Assembly (NCBI RefSeq): GCF_000425585.1
Contig: NZ_KE384398.1
Coordinates: 1-64,000 of the forward strand
Reading direction: 5' to 3'
Length of the DNA stretch: 64,000 bases
Source: Terrimonas ferruginea DSM 30193
Lineage (GTDB): Bacteria; Bacteroidota; Bacteroidia; Chitinophagales; Chitinophagaceae
Under the pieces are notes generated by a model. That model searched no databases, was not told where the DNA came from, and saw only the letters and a program-made list of their open reading frames with translations. This document shows, one piece after another, positions 27,389 to 36,488 of this stretch. The position numbers were made by a program, and so were the translations under genes. Position 1 is the first letter of the stretch, and every line of letters starts with the position of its first letter.

Positions 27389-27632
27389 TTACCGGGCAGT
27401 AAAGCAGAATACAGAAACATCCAGTGGAGCAAAGACGGCGAGAGGCTGGCCACCGCGAGCGAGGCACTGCGGATCTGGAATAAAGCCGTGACTACTACAT
27501 ACTGGCACAGCAACAGGTTTGTTGTGGGGAATCGACTGGAATGAAAAAGACGGTTCCATTATCACAACAAGTATTGACGGCAAGATCAGGTTGTGGAGTA
27601 AGGAAGCAAAGATGCTTCGTATCATTCACTAA
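27389..27632 (+). pseudogene. Remnant of a WD40-repeat protein
   Basis: Two WD40-like blades survive in different frames. The first, at about 27389-27480, reads IQWSKDGERLATASEALRIW then NKA. The second, 27528-27632, reads GIDWNEKDGSIITTSIDGKI then RLWSKEAKML and ends with a stop. A +1 shift separates them, there is no start codon, and the rest of the propeller is missing. This is the 3' end of a decayed gene. It ends 5 bases from the stop of the last gene of the minus-strand seven-gene operon. Confidence 0.7.
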
Positions 27633-27637
27633 GCCTG

Positions 27638-28291
27638 CTAATTGATATCGCCGATTTTTGGAAAAATCTGTATCAGAAATCGCTGGTTGTTGTGTTCATT
27701 ATCCAATACTCTTCCAATCCCGCCCCATCCATTGCCGGAAATCTGCAAATCGATCAGATCTGCATACTCCCCTCCTTCGAAATCAATCCCTTTCGAGCGC
27801 CAGTAACTCCAGAGACTCAAAGCCCGGTTATAACTCAAAACATAATTGTGGTTTTCGCTTCCGAATCTTGAGGCATAACCGGCTATCACCAGGATATACG
27901 ACACATTCTCTAATCCTGGATTGGCATCTTTTGCCTGTTTCAACTTATCAATCACTTGCTTTAATTTCCTTCCGGCCTGATCAATCCTGGCAATCGTGCT
28001 TACATAGTTCTCAACATTTTTGATATTGTATTCATTGGTCGGAAATTTGACATCGAAAGAAAGCTTGAATCGCTTGTATTGAGACTCGTACCTGAAAAGT
28101 GCCGTGTCCTTTTTTAAGGGTTGAAGATTATTTTCAACCGCATCAATTATCGTCAGCTTTTCCTTTTGCAGTGTAATAGTTGAACGGAGTTTTACATAGG
28201 TCAGTACATACAATACCAGCATCACAAAAAAAAGGCTTGTCATGAGATCCGTGTAGCTGGGCCAGAAAAAATGAGAATGATTATCCTTCAT
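27638..28291 (-). CDS. MotB/ZorB-like motor subunit with OmpA-like domain
   Basis: 217 residues from the ATG at 28289-28291, which shares one base with the stop of the channel gene (TGATG); an upstream in-frame ATG adds 9 residues. Residues 8-32 form one transmembrane helix, FFWPSYTDLMTSLFFVM, whose Asp15 matches the proton-binding Asp of MotB, ExbD and ZorB. A charged linker is followed by an OmpA-like domain at about 125-215 (VIAGYASRFGS, then YVLSYNRALSLWSYW and SKGI). The domain should sit in the periplasm and hold peptidoglycan. It is the last gene of the seven-gene operon and the obvious partner of the channel subunit upstream. Confidence 0.85.
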   Translation of the reverse strand: MKDNHSHFFWPSYTDLMTSLFFVMLVLYVLTYVKLRSTITLQKEKLTIIDAVENNLQPLKKDTALFRYESQYKRFKLSFDVKFPTNEYNIKNVENYVSTIARIDQAGRKLKQVIDKLKQAKDANPGLENVSYILVIAGYASRFGSENHNYVLSYNRALSLWSYWRSKGIDFEGGEYADLIDLQISGNGWGGIGRVLDNEHNNQRFLIQIFPKIGDIN

Positions 28292-29844
28292 CAGGAGTCT
28301 GTTTTTGCTCGTTTCCAAATGCGGGTTTTCAGCCGGCGGAAAAATGTATTAGCCCTGTCTTCTTTCATCTGCTCCAATTCGGTTAGTGCCTGCTGAAATT
28401 TTTCATTTAGCAGCGACAGTTCGTATTTCACCTTTTCGGATTGCGAAACCGAACCGGATTTTATGTCCGCAACATTCCTGCTTAACGGCTCCAGGTGTAC
28501 CAAATTGTCAAGTCTCTTCCATTTTTCCGGATACTGTTCACGGATCATCTCTATTTCCCTGAGGGAAATTTGCTGCACCTCCACTATTTTACTCTGCACA
28601 AAATCTTTCAATTGATCGAGCGTCTGATACAATACATCATTCACACCGGTAAGTTTCTCGTTAAACACCTGCTGGGAATTCTCCAGGGCAGAATAATGGT
28701 GCTGTAAAAATTCCTGTAATTTCCGGTTAAATTCAAAAGCTTCCACAATCCTTGAAGCCAGGGAACTCAGATTATCTGTCCGCACTAATAACTCATTCAT
28801 TTGTCCCACATATTTTCCGGAGTTGGCAACCATTTCATTCACATTATCGAGGTGAGAATTAAAAGCGGCAAACTTATCTGTGGCGCTTTGAACCTCTTTC
28901 AGCACTTTCACATTTGCCTTGGCGAATTCCGTTACGTCGAGTCGCTCGACCGCCAATAGAATTCTCTCCTGCGCGGCCAGCGTATCATGATTTTTGTTCA
29001 TGATCACATTCAGGCGCCCGATGTTAGCAGAAAAATCGTCGTTAAACCTGAACAGATTGTTCTGCAATGAATACAATGTAGAATTGATATTCTGATTCAA
29101 AACCGGCAGCAATTCCGTCTGTATAAACGTATAAAACTCGTTTTTCCTGCTCTCTCGTTTAAACTTGGCCCCTTTGTAAAACCATCCGCTGTTGATGATG
29201 GTAAATGCAAGTCCTGTCAAACTTGCTATCATGGCAATTTTCACCCCTCCCAGCAATACGGCAATACTATCATCCGTTTGGCTGGCCATGGAAAGATCTC
29301 CACCCAGATCAGATATATTGAATAAGCCAAAAACGATTCCAAACATGGTACCGAGCAATCCGAGGTAAAGCGGCAATGAGATTGTATGTGATATTTCCCC
29401 TTCCTGGGTATCGGCATTGCGCTCCACTACATCTTTGATAAGATGGAAGTCGGACGACGCACCCCGATTTTTAATCAGGTAAATATTTATCGATGTGATT
29501 ATTTCCTCCAACTCGGTGCTGCTGTCATCACCGGGAATAATAAGATGGATTTCTTTTTTGTCTTCCTCTTCAACATTCCCCAAACCTTCCAGGTGAAAAG
29601 AACCTTCAGACGTTGTGGCCACATTCTTTCCGTTCTGTATGTACTGCGAATATTGGTTTATAATATTAACGGGTGATTTTGAATTGAGATGGCTGACGGG
29701 AATAGCGGCATTTACAACAGAAGGTAATTCGTCGAATGTGCTTTTGAAGGCGCGTATTTTCGACAGGGTTTTAAAAAAAACCAAAACCTGTATAGCAATA
29801 ATAACTACAACGCCAAACGTTTCTATGGTCTGAAAATTACTCAT
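28291..29844 (-). CDS. MotA/TolQ/ExbB/ZorA-like channel subunit with coiled-coil tail
   Basis: 517 residues from the ATG giving MSNFQTIETFGVVVIIAI; a start 42 bases earlier overlaps the upstream gene more. TM1 is at 9-27, a 125-residue loop follows, TM2 at 155-176 (SLPLYLGLLGTMFGIVFGLF) and TM3 at 195-217 (LLGGVKIAMIASLTGLAFT), the paired helices of the MotA/TolQ/ExbB family. After TM3 there are about 300 residues of mostly coiled coil, as in ZorA, which would form a long cytoplasmic tail. With the MotB-like partner it should form an ion-driven rotary or push-pull motor in the inner membrane. It overlaps the upstream gene by 8 bases. Confidence 0.82.
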   Translation of the reverse strand: MSNFQTIETFGVVVIIAIQVLVFFKTLSKIRAFKSTFDELPSVVNAAIPVSHLNSKSPVNIINQYSQYIQNGKNVATTSEGSFHLEGLGNVEEEDKKEIHLIIPGDDSSTELEEIITSINIYLIKNRGASSDFHLIKDVVERNADTQEGEISHTISLPLYLGLLGTMFGIVFGLFNISDLGGDLSMASQTDDSIAVLLGGVKIAMIASLTGLAFTIINSGWFYKGAKFKRESRKNEFYTFIQTELLPVLNQNINSTLYSLQNNLFRFNDDFSANIGRLNVIMNKNHDTLAAQERILLAVERLDVTEFAKANVKVLKEVQSATDKFAAFNSHLDNVNEMVANSGKYVGQMNELLVRTDNLSSLASRIVEAFEFNRKLQEFLQHHYSALENSQQVFNEKLTGVNDVLYQTLDQLKDFVQSKIVEVQQISLREIEMIREQYPEKWKRLDNLVHLEPLSRNVADIKSGSVSQSEKVKYELSLLNEKFQQALTELEQMKEDRANTFFRRLKTRIWKRAKTDS

Positions 29845-31027
29845 ACCTGATTTCGGCTTTATAGTTGATGATCCATTTTTCGCCATCGAAGCAGGCCTTA
29901 CCCAGTTTCACCGTGACTATACGGTTGACAACAGCACCCGGCGAGTTTTGCGCATCGCATGCCGGCTCAAGGTAAGAGGAAGCATGATAAGCTGCCTGTG
30001 TGACCGGGGCGCCGTCATTGATTACCTCAAATTGTGCTTCATTCCGGTTTGCCATCAGCACAAAGCGGTAAAGCGTATTCTCTTTTTGCTGTGACTTTGC
30101 CGACATGGGGAAATAGTTGTTGCTGGGAGAACTCATGTAAAAAACATCCGGCCGCTCTTCAGCTTCCTGCATCACCGGCGGGATATACAATTGTTTTTCT
30201 TTCTCATAACCCGAAAGGTCATTTTTTCGGATATCCCTGTTAACCACCTCAAGCGACTTGTTGATCTCACTTATTTTATCGTCGATATATTCTTTGCACC
30301 GGAGGAAATCTTTGTCAGTAATTGCTGAAGCATGATAGTAATTCTCGTTATCCCGTCTGGTCATTTCACGACTACGTTCTTTCTCGTGGTCACGATAATT
30401 ATTAAAAATAGCTGCTACAAGTATCATAGAGGCGAGTGATAAGAAAACCGCGAGTAGTGTCCAGAAATTAAAGTAGTCCAGGCTGAAGAATCCTGCTTTT
30501 TTCTCAACCACGGGCGGATAGTCAACGCCGGCAACTTCCGCTGCAGGGATGTCCGCTTTTTTCTCGTTCTCCTTGGGAAAGACCTTCCCGACCTCTTCAA
30601 TTAAGGTTGTTTTATAATGCTCAACCGAAGAGTAAATGTCAGGATATGATCGCTTAAGAATCCGGAATGCGCTGTCAACAAGACCTGCAGTAGCACTGTC
30701 GGGGCTGGCGGCTGAATACCTGCTGATATCAAGCATATTTATCGGCGCTGATAATTTTGACCGCGTTGCCGTAAACCCGTTGTTCAATGAGGTTGACAGC
30801 ACCCTGTACTGCAATACAGTCTCGATAGTATTCTCCTCCAGGACTTTCTTCAGCGTATCCCATTTATTCAGGTCGGTCTTGTTGTTTTTTACAAACTCCG
30901 TCAACATCAGGTACGTAACCCTGGCATTGACATAGTCACGGGCACGCTCCAGATGATTGTCATCTTTCTGGGCCGACAGGTTTAAGGAACAGAAAAAAAG
31001 AATTGCTGATATTAATGATGCCCGCAT
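29837..31027 (-). CDS. Single-pass membrane protein of the operon, unknown family
   Basis: 396 residues. Signal peptide 1-20 (FFCSLNLSAQ), a helical periplasmic part to about 175, one transmembrane helix at 187-208 (FNFWTLLAVFLSLASMILVA) and a cytoplasmic part. The latter has a charged helical stretch (230-280) and a C-terminal domain of about 90 residues with alternating strands (LYRFVLMANRNEAQFEVI, RIVTVKLGKACFDGEKWIIN). No family is recognised. The layout fits a protein that links a periplasmic event to the cytoplasmic ATPase or tubulin-like protein. It lies between the actin-like ATPase gene (11 bases) and the channel gene (8-base overlap). Confidence 0.65.
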   Translation of the reverse strand: MRASLISAILFFCSLNLSAQKDDNHLERARDYVNARVTYLMLTEFVKNNKTDLNKWDTLKKVLEENTIETVLQYRVLSTSLNNGFTATRSKLSAPINMLDISRYSAASPDSATAGLVDSAFRILKRSYPDIYSSVEHYKTTLIEEVGKVFPKENEKKADIPAAEVAGVDYPPVVEKKAGFFSLDYFNFWTLLAVFLSLASMILVAAIFNNYRDHEKERSREMTRRDNENYYHASAITDKDFLRCKEYIDDKISEINKSLEVVNRDIRKNDLSGYEKEKQLYIPPVMQEAEERPDVFYMSSPSNNYFPMSAKSQQKENTLYRFVLMANRNEAQFEVINDGAPVTQAAYHASSYLEPACDAQNSPGAVVNRIVTVKLGKACFDGEKWIINYKAEIRYE

Positions 31028-31038
31028 CGTCTTTGGTT

Positions 31039-34000
31039 TTAATCTTTATGCAATTGGATGTTGTGCGCAAGTTTATTTAGCCCCCCGGTGAGTGGGTAGA
31101 AGAACAGTGTCTCCTCGATATTGGATGCCGCATTCTCCTGCACATCATCCATTTTTTCCCGGATACCTGCCAGCAGGTATTGACGCATATCTTCCCTGAG
31201 CCACTCCTTGTATTTACTGAACATGGAGGGATTGATGCCAAATTTGCTGTTGAAATTAAACTTCTCGTTCCAGCCGAAAAACCGGTCGATAAACCCGCTT
31301 ACTTCTGTGGTAACGGCCAGCTGGAGGTCAGCATTTTCAAGGTCTGCATAAGAAACGGAGGTCTTCGGAACGATCGTTTGCTTATTGTCGCCCAACAGCA
31401 CCGTTTTGATCTTCTCCTCAATTTCATCGACGCCGGCATAATCGCCGCAGAGCAGTCCGCCTTTGCAGGTAATCTCTTTTGGCTCGGCGAATTGTTTGAT
31501 CTCCATTGGTTCCGTGAGCGCAGTAGCATATACATCCTCAAAGATCATTTTCGTAAAATCCGTCAACTTCCTGATACCGGGAGTGGGATCGGTAATATTG
31601 AGAATTTTCGAACCGGTACCGCTGAAGTTGATGAACCTGGGCGGTTCCAATCCTTCGGTTTTCATAAGACTCGCCAGGTGGTAAATGATACTTCCGTAGA
31701 AAAACAGGAACACAATTTTCAGATCGGTATCCTGTGAAAGATCGCGGGCAAAAGAGATCGGCACGTTATTATCCTTCACCTTCCGGTTGTTTTCGATCGA
31801 AAAAAAGAATTCAATCATTTCGGTCGACTTCGCGTGTTTTTTACCGAGGTCGCGCAGCACCTGGCCCAGTTCTTTAACCGAAGAATTGTCGAGACTTTTC
31901 AATAACAGCGGTCCGTATTTAGCAATAAATCCGTTAGAACGAGGCGAGTTGCCGTACCCGTCCCCAAAAATGGCGTTGGCCGCGTATTTGAAAGAGGTGA
32001 GGTGAACAGGCTTGTTGTCTCTGAAAATAACGATATCCGTTGTGCCGCCGCCAATATCGATACAGGCAACGGGTTTGTCGTAAGCAGCTGTACCCGCCCG
32101 CTCTTTGTAGTAGAAGAATGGAGCTATCGATTCCGACATTTTGCGGACCGGATTGTTGGATTTGATGTATTTGCCGCACAGCTCCTCCCAAGTAGCCTGA
32201 AATATGCCCCGTCTGTATTCCGACATGCTGGATGGATAGAACCAGACAATGTCCGTTTCCGCCAGGTTACCGCCATTCAGGAGCACTTTATTCCTTATTA
32301 ATAACAACAAGGTATCGATGAACTTTTCCGTGCGCACCTTCAGCTTCCTGTCGTTTTTAAAATCAGACCATTTTAAATTGCCGGTTACCTCGATGTAGGG
32401 CGGTATCGTTTCCTTCAGATAAGAAAACGGAATATTGAAGTCGGCGAGGGAATATGTGGAATCCGATTCCACATTGAAGTTGCCGCTGTCTGCAATCACC
32501 GTCCTTTGCGGAAAAGAATAATTAGACCTTGCTTCTATTTTCTCCGGAACGAATTCCAGCGGAATCAGCCGTATAAGAATATCCGCACCAAACCCCAACG
32601 CCGGATTTTTCAGCAAATCGATTGTCTTTTGGTCATTGTAATTCAATGAACCGACTTGAATGTCATTTTCGGTTATTTCGAAGGGCTTCTCCTTCTCGCT
32701 GTCGGTTTTGTATTCGATATGTGTATTGGTGGTTCCGAAATCAATAGCGAAAGAAAACTTCTTGCTTCCACCCGCCGCCTGACTGAAAGCAGGAATAAGT
32801 ATACCGCCGGCACCGGAACTGTTCCTGACTTCTATAAAATCAAATTCCTTTTCCAGTATGTAATAAGTGGAGCTAACATCCTGTCCTTTCACCTGTTTGC
32901 TACTCCGCAGCTTCCTGTTCAGCGGTTGCACCGCATCAGTACCTGCCGCATCCTTGTAAAAGCTGAGTGAATACTCATTGTGTTTCGTGAGCGGATGTAT
33001 ATCCCGGTCTACAAACATCACCCGGTAATGTGCGTTGCTGTCGTCGCCCGTTTTGATGAAAGGAAAAATGCTCAGGCCAAACTGATTGTCAACGATTATA
33101 CCTTTGTTGTTCGCCTCGTCCGGTTGCTGTATTTTATCAGTGAACTGGTTGGCGGTATAGTTCCTGTAAAATTCTATATAGTGACCGTCAGCCCGAACAG
33201 GTATTCTTAATATTGCCTTTACGGCATTCTTCTGCAATTGCTGAAGTTCAAACATGCGCTTGCCATCAGGAAGCGGCTTTTGCAGGTCTGTAAGTGAGAA
33301 ATATTTAAAGAATTCCTTCTTTAATGGCGTCACATAACCGTTGGCATCTGATGTGTAATTACCATTAAAGAATTTATCCGCATTTAAAGGATAAGGAAGC
33401 TTAATAAGATAAGGTTCCAGCAGATCGCTTACGGTAAGATAAGGGTATGTCACATGGGTTTGATGCGGCAGTACCCGCTCTCCGGGCAGCAACGGATCGA
33501 AATACGGCGAACGATAGTCATGCTGCCATTTCCCTTCAGCATAATTTAAAAGACCGTTGAACTGTTCATTGGGCAATACCAGCGGCTTTATAGCGATTGT
33601 CTTGGTAGCCCGGATTTCAAAGTCGCTCTGTACGCGCTCAGTCACCTTACTGCGAAACGGATAGCCGAATATCTCGACATTATTTCCCGGGTGATCAATG
33701 AACGTTTCTGCCAGCCGGCTGGTATATCCTTGCAGCCGTACAGGATCAGAGAAGGTACGAATCTCTTCTTTCAGGTCTGCTTGAAGATGCTGAAAACATT
33801 CTTCCAGGTAACTGTTTAACTCGGCAAAACGGGAGGCGAAAAACGGAATTGAATGCTGCAGGGAATAGCAATAAAGAATAAAATCGGAACTACGGCCACT
33901 GAGCGGGCAAAAGCGTTGATCAAACATCCGGTCTTGCCCGAACTGTATATCTACATAGGATGCCAGATCAGGATTGGCGGAAGAAAAGAAAAGTGTGGAA

Positions 34001-34545
34001 GGAGAGGTGCCGCCAATGATATTGATCGGATCAGGACCATTTTTATAATTCAAAAAATACATCCGCTTCAGCTCTGAAAAATTATAGGTCTTGGAGTCCT
34101 GCGATAAAAACAACCCGAGTGTTTTTCCATAAAGTCGGTGCTTTTCATTGCGGGAATGAATCAGCCGGCCGAGATCGCTTTCTTGTTCGATCCTGAATCC
34201 ATTGTCCACTTGTATAATGCCAGGGTTCCATGCTATTACTTCTATACGGTCGCGCAGCGCGGGCAGGCTGAAAAAGATCTGGCCTGCATCCAGGCAATCC
34301 GATACGATCCGGTGATAGATGGTATCACCGTTAAGCGCTTTACCCGCAGCCACCTGTTTGAAAGCCACACGCGCCAGATCGATGCGTGCAAACGGACTTG
34401 GGATCGACGTGATCTGTTTGGCAGAATTCGCCCCTGCCGGATCTTCAATGGTATCGATAACGGATTCCGTAAGATGCGAATTGATCCTTGACCAATCTCG
34501 TATTGTATCAGAACCACCCGTATGTAACCGAAATATCTTGCCCAT
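31039..34545 (-). CDS. Giant protein with actin/Hsp70-type ATPase domain
   Basis: 1168 residues, no signal peptide or membrane helix. The ATPase domain fills the second half: phosphate-1 motif AIDFGTTNTHIEY (Asp602), phosphate-2 motif CIDIGGGTTDIVIF (Asp830) and the adenosine motif FINFSGTGSKIL (Gly976-Gly978). These are the three diagnostic loops of the actin/Hsp70/sugar-kinase superfamily. The first 600 residues match nothing I know, are largely alpha/beta with many aromatic residues, and may bind the partner proteins. SrfB-type proteins are similarly large and actin-like, but I cannot establish that relationship. It follows the tubulin-like gene by 12 bases. Confidence 0.78.
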   Translation of the reverse strand: MGKIFRLHTGGSDTIRDWSRINSHLTESVIDTIEDPAGANSAKQITSIPSPFARIDLARVAFKQVAAGKALNGDTIYHRIVSDCLDAGQIFFSLPALRDRIEVIAWNPGIIQVDNGFRIEQESDLGRLIHSRNEKHRLYGKTLGLFLSQDSKTYNFSELKRMYFLNYKNGPDPINIIGGTSPSTLFFSSANPDLASYVDIQFGQDRMFDQRFCPLSGRSSDFILYCYSLQHSIPFFASRFAELNSYLEECFQHLQADLKEEIRTFSDPVRLQGYTSRLAETFIDHPGNNVEIFGYPFRSKVTERVQSDFEIRATKTIAIKPLVLPNEQFNGLLNYAEGKWQHDYRSPYFDPLLPGERVLPHQTHVTYPYLTVSDLLEPYLIKLPYPLNADKFFNGNYTSDANGYVTPLKKEFFKYFSLTDLQKPLPDGKRMFELQQLQKNAVKAILRIPVRADGHYIEFYRNYTANQFTDKIQQPDEANNKGIIVDNQFGLSIFPFIKTGDDSNAHYRVMFVDRDIHPLTKHNEYSLSFYKDAAGTDAVQPLNRKLRSSKQVKGQDVSSTYYILEKEFDFIEVRNSSGAGGILIPAFSQAAGGSKKFSFAIDFGTTNTHIEYKTDSEKEKPFEITENDIQVGSLNYNDQKTIDLLKNPALGFGADILIRLIPLEFVPEKIEARSNYSFPQRTVIADSGNFNVESDSTYSLADFNIPFSYLKETIPPYIEVTGNLKWSDFKNDRKLKVRTEKFIDTLLLLIRNKVLLNGGNLAETDIVWFYPSSMSEYRRGIFQATWEELCGKYIKSNNPVRKMSESIAPFFYYKERAGTAAYDKPVACIDIGGGTTDIVIFRDNKPVHLTSFKYAANAIFGDGYGNSPRSNGFIAKYGPLLLKSLDNSSVKELGQVLRDLGKKHAKSTEMIEFFFSIENNRKVKDNNVPISFARDLSQDTDLKIVFLFFYGSIIYHLASLMKTEGLEPPRFINFSGTGSKILNITDPTPGIRKLTDFTKMIFEDVYATALTEPMEIKQFAEPKEITCKGGLLCGDYAGVDEIEEKIKTVLLGDNKQTIVPKTSVSYADLENADLQLAVTTEVSGFIDRFFGWNEKFNFNSKFGINPSMFSKYKEWLREDMRQYLLAGIREKMDDVQENAASNIEETLFFYPLTGGLNKLAHNIQLHKD

Positions 34546-34557
34546 AAAAATGCGTGT

Positions 34558-36039
34558 TTATAAATTGATCTTTTCTGAAGAAATCTGCTTTGTTGCATCT
34601 GCAAAAACAGCCAGTAGTTTTCTATTGGAATTGCCCATGGCATCAAACCTCTTGTACTCTTCCACCTTATTCAAAACGGATACGTAATATTCGAGGCCAT
34701 TCTCCTTTAAAAACGAGAACAGACCTTTCTTCTTCTCCGGACTTCCGCTTACAAGATTCAAGATATCGTTACCCTTCACGTCCATATTAAGCGGTTTAAA
34801 GGAGATGGTACTTGCCGACATCTCTCTCAGCCAGTCTTCAAAATGCGTGTTGAATTTTTCCAGGTCCTGGTGAAATCTTTTGTCCAGATATTGCTCCTGT
34901 AATTTGTGGTTGCCGTTTACAGCAAACTTTTGGGTTTTCTTTTCCTGAAAATGATTTTTCAGGAACAACTGAAACAACGCGTATTGCGTAAGCGGTAAAG
35001 CGAGCGTATGATGAGTAGCTTTGGAAAGCTCTTTAAAAGTTATGGTGGGTACATCCTCCTCGATCCCAAATTCGAAATGCCGGGGCTGAATGGCCTGGCC
35101 ATTTTCCACCGGCAATACCGTATCGTCCGTTTCCATGAAGTCAACAATCGATAAAGCAGCGGCCAGTTCGATGAAATGTGCATTGTTTTTCTGATCTGCA
35201 GCACCGTCGGCACCTTCAATCCGGTTATTGGTCATGTTGTCGCCAATGTAATAAAGTGCATTCAGCGACTTATTGCCACTTATATTACGCGAGTAATAAT
35301 TTAAAGCAGCCTTTGTTTTAGTGATGAATGTATTGCTGTCGATGGAAGTTTTCGTACCCAATCCGTTCACATTGAAATAAGGGAGAATGGTAACTGCGCC
35401 TATTTTAGCATTGTTGAGGCTTACGTGATTCGCTACCGGCGGAGCCGCGTTGCGGATGTTTTTGAGGATGAGTGGGAAACCGGCTGCACCCGTTCCGCCA
35501 AATATGGAGCTAATGATGAATATCCGGTCATCGGGCCCAAAGGTTTCTGCCATTTTTGTAAAAGAGCCGGAATTGCTGAACTTATTCAGCACTACGCTTC
35601 CGATATTGGGATTTCCTTTGAATCCAACGTCCATACCGGCGTCAAGATTCAGTTTGGAAAAAAGCAGGGAAGTGATCGCCTTGTTGGCAAGGTCCAACTC
35701 TGAATAACCGATGAATTCCCTGAACAAATGGTCGCGGACGCCTTCGATTTCTCCTCTTACATTATCCGACACAAACCCATTCTTACCCAGTTCATCCAGG
35801 AAGTTGATCCGGTTGCCGAAAAAAGTCGACGCTGGCGAGTGGCCTTTTTCATAGATAGCCTTATACAACTGGAGAATTTCTTCGGTACGCGTAAGGTCAC
35901 CGTTTCCATCATCCGGATCGATAACAATCGGTACAACTGTGTCTGCGTTTAGTTTCACGCCGGAAGCCATCAGGAATGTCAATGCCTTAACAACTCTTGA
36001 TCCGCTGCCTCCTATAGCAAAAATGAAAAGTTTAGCCAT
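34558..36039 (-). CDS. Tubulin/FtsZ-like protein (Tubulin_2 type)
   Basis: 493 residues, no signal peptide. The N-terminus MAKLFIFAIGGSGSRVVKAL is a Rossmann strand and glycine loop like T1 of tubulin/FtsZ. IVIDPDDGNGDLTRT follows the next strand as in T2/T3. FIISSIFGGTGAAGFPLI (GGTGAAG at 181-187) corresponds to the tubulin signature GGGTG[ST]G in T4, with Ala in place of Ser/Thr. The size and pattern fit the tubulin-like family found outside cell division. It should bind GTP and perhaps polymerise in the cytoplasm. It is gene three of the operon, directly before the actin-like ATPase. Confidence 0.78.
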   Translation of the reverse strand: MAKLFIFAIGGSGSRVVKALTFLMASGVKLNADTVVPIVIDPDDGNGDLTRTEEILQLYKAIYEKGHSPASTFFGNRINFLDELGKNGFVSDNVRGEIEGVRDHLFREFIGYSELDLANKAITSLLFSKLNLDAGMDVGFKGNPNIGSVVLNKFSNSGSFTKMAETFGPDDRIFIISSIFGGTGAAGFPLILKNIRNAAPPVANHVSLNNAKIGAVTILPYFNVNGLGTKTSIDSNTFITKTKAALNYYSRNISGNKSLNALYYIGDNMTNNRIEGADGAADQKNNAHFIELAAALSIVDFMETDDTVLPVENGQAIQPRHFEFGIEEDVPTITFKELSKATHHTLALPLTQYALFQLFLKNHFQEKKTQKFAVNGNHKLQEQYLDKRFHQDLEKFNTHFEDWLREMSASTISFKPLNMDVKGNDILNLVSGSPEKKKGLFSFLKENGLEYYVSVLNKVEEYKRFDAMGNSNRKLLAVFADATKQISSEKINL

Positions 36040-36048
36040 AAAAAAAGA

Positions 36049-36483
36049 TTAGAAGGGTATACGCTTGTGATGGATACTGAGAAACTTTAAAACCAGTGAA
36101 AGAAGGAAAGTGAAAAGCAGGGAATACAATGCACAGGTAAAAGCGAATAAAACACAGTCGGAACTATCGAAACGCAAATCCCGGCAGAAATTGCCGCTAT
36201 TCAGGTCAGATAAACTCTTTATCAATGCCAATGCAAACACGATGGCGGAAGCACCGAATAGCTGCAGCAGCCATGTACGCCTGCTGGTGAAGCCGGGCCG
36301 GTGAAAAAATCCTTTGTAGTAATTAAACATTATCAACAAGCCTGAGCCAAGCAGTACATAAAAAACCAGTGCATATACAGATGTCCCTGTAAAATCACTA
36401 CAGGTTTTGTCAAGACCTTTAAGATGATCATGCAGGTCATTGGAATAACCTAAGCGGAACATCGTGTCAAAAATTGAATTCAT
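36049..36483 (-). CDS. Small three-helix membrane protein
   Basis: 144 residues with hydrophobic segments at about 35-55 (VYALVFYVLLGSGLLIMF), 72-92 and 110-134 (VLFAFTCALYSLLFTFLLSL). Two Cys residues near 100 and 110 could pair in a short loop. No family is recognised. It lies 5 bases after the VWA lipoprotein gene and 9 bases before the tubulin-like gene, so it is a membrane part of the same machine. Confidence 0.7.
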   Translation of the reverse strand: MNSIFDTMFRLGYSNDLHDHLKGLDKTCSDFTGTSVYALVFYVLLGSGLLIMFNYYKGFFHRPGFTSRRTWLLQLFGASAIVFALALIKSLSDLNSGNFCRDLRFDSSDCVLFAFTCALYSLLFTFLLSLVLKFLSIHHKRIPF

Positions 36484-36488
36484 AATTT

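Noticed and set aside
31039-34545. Naming the actin-like protein SrfB
   Set aside because: Only general size and superfamily motifs agree; the N-terminal half and the neighbours do not match a srfABC arrangement that I could confirm.
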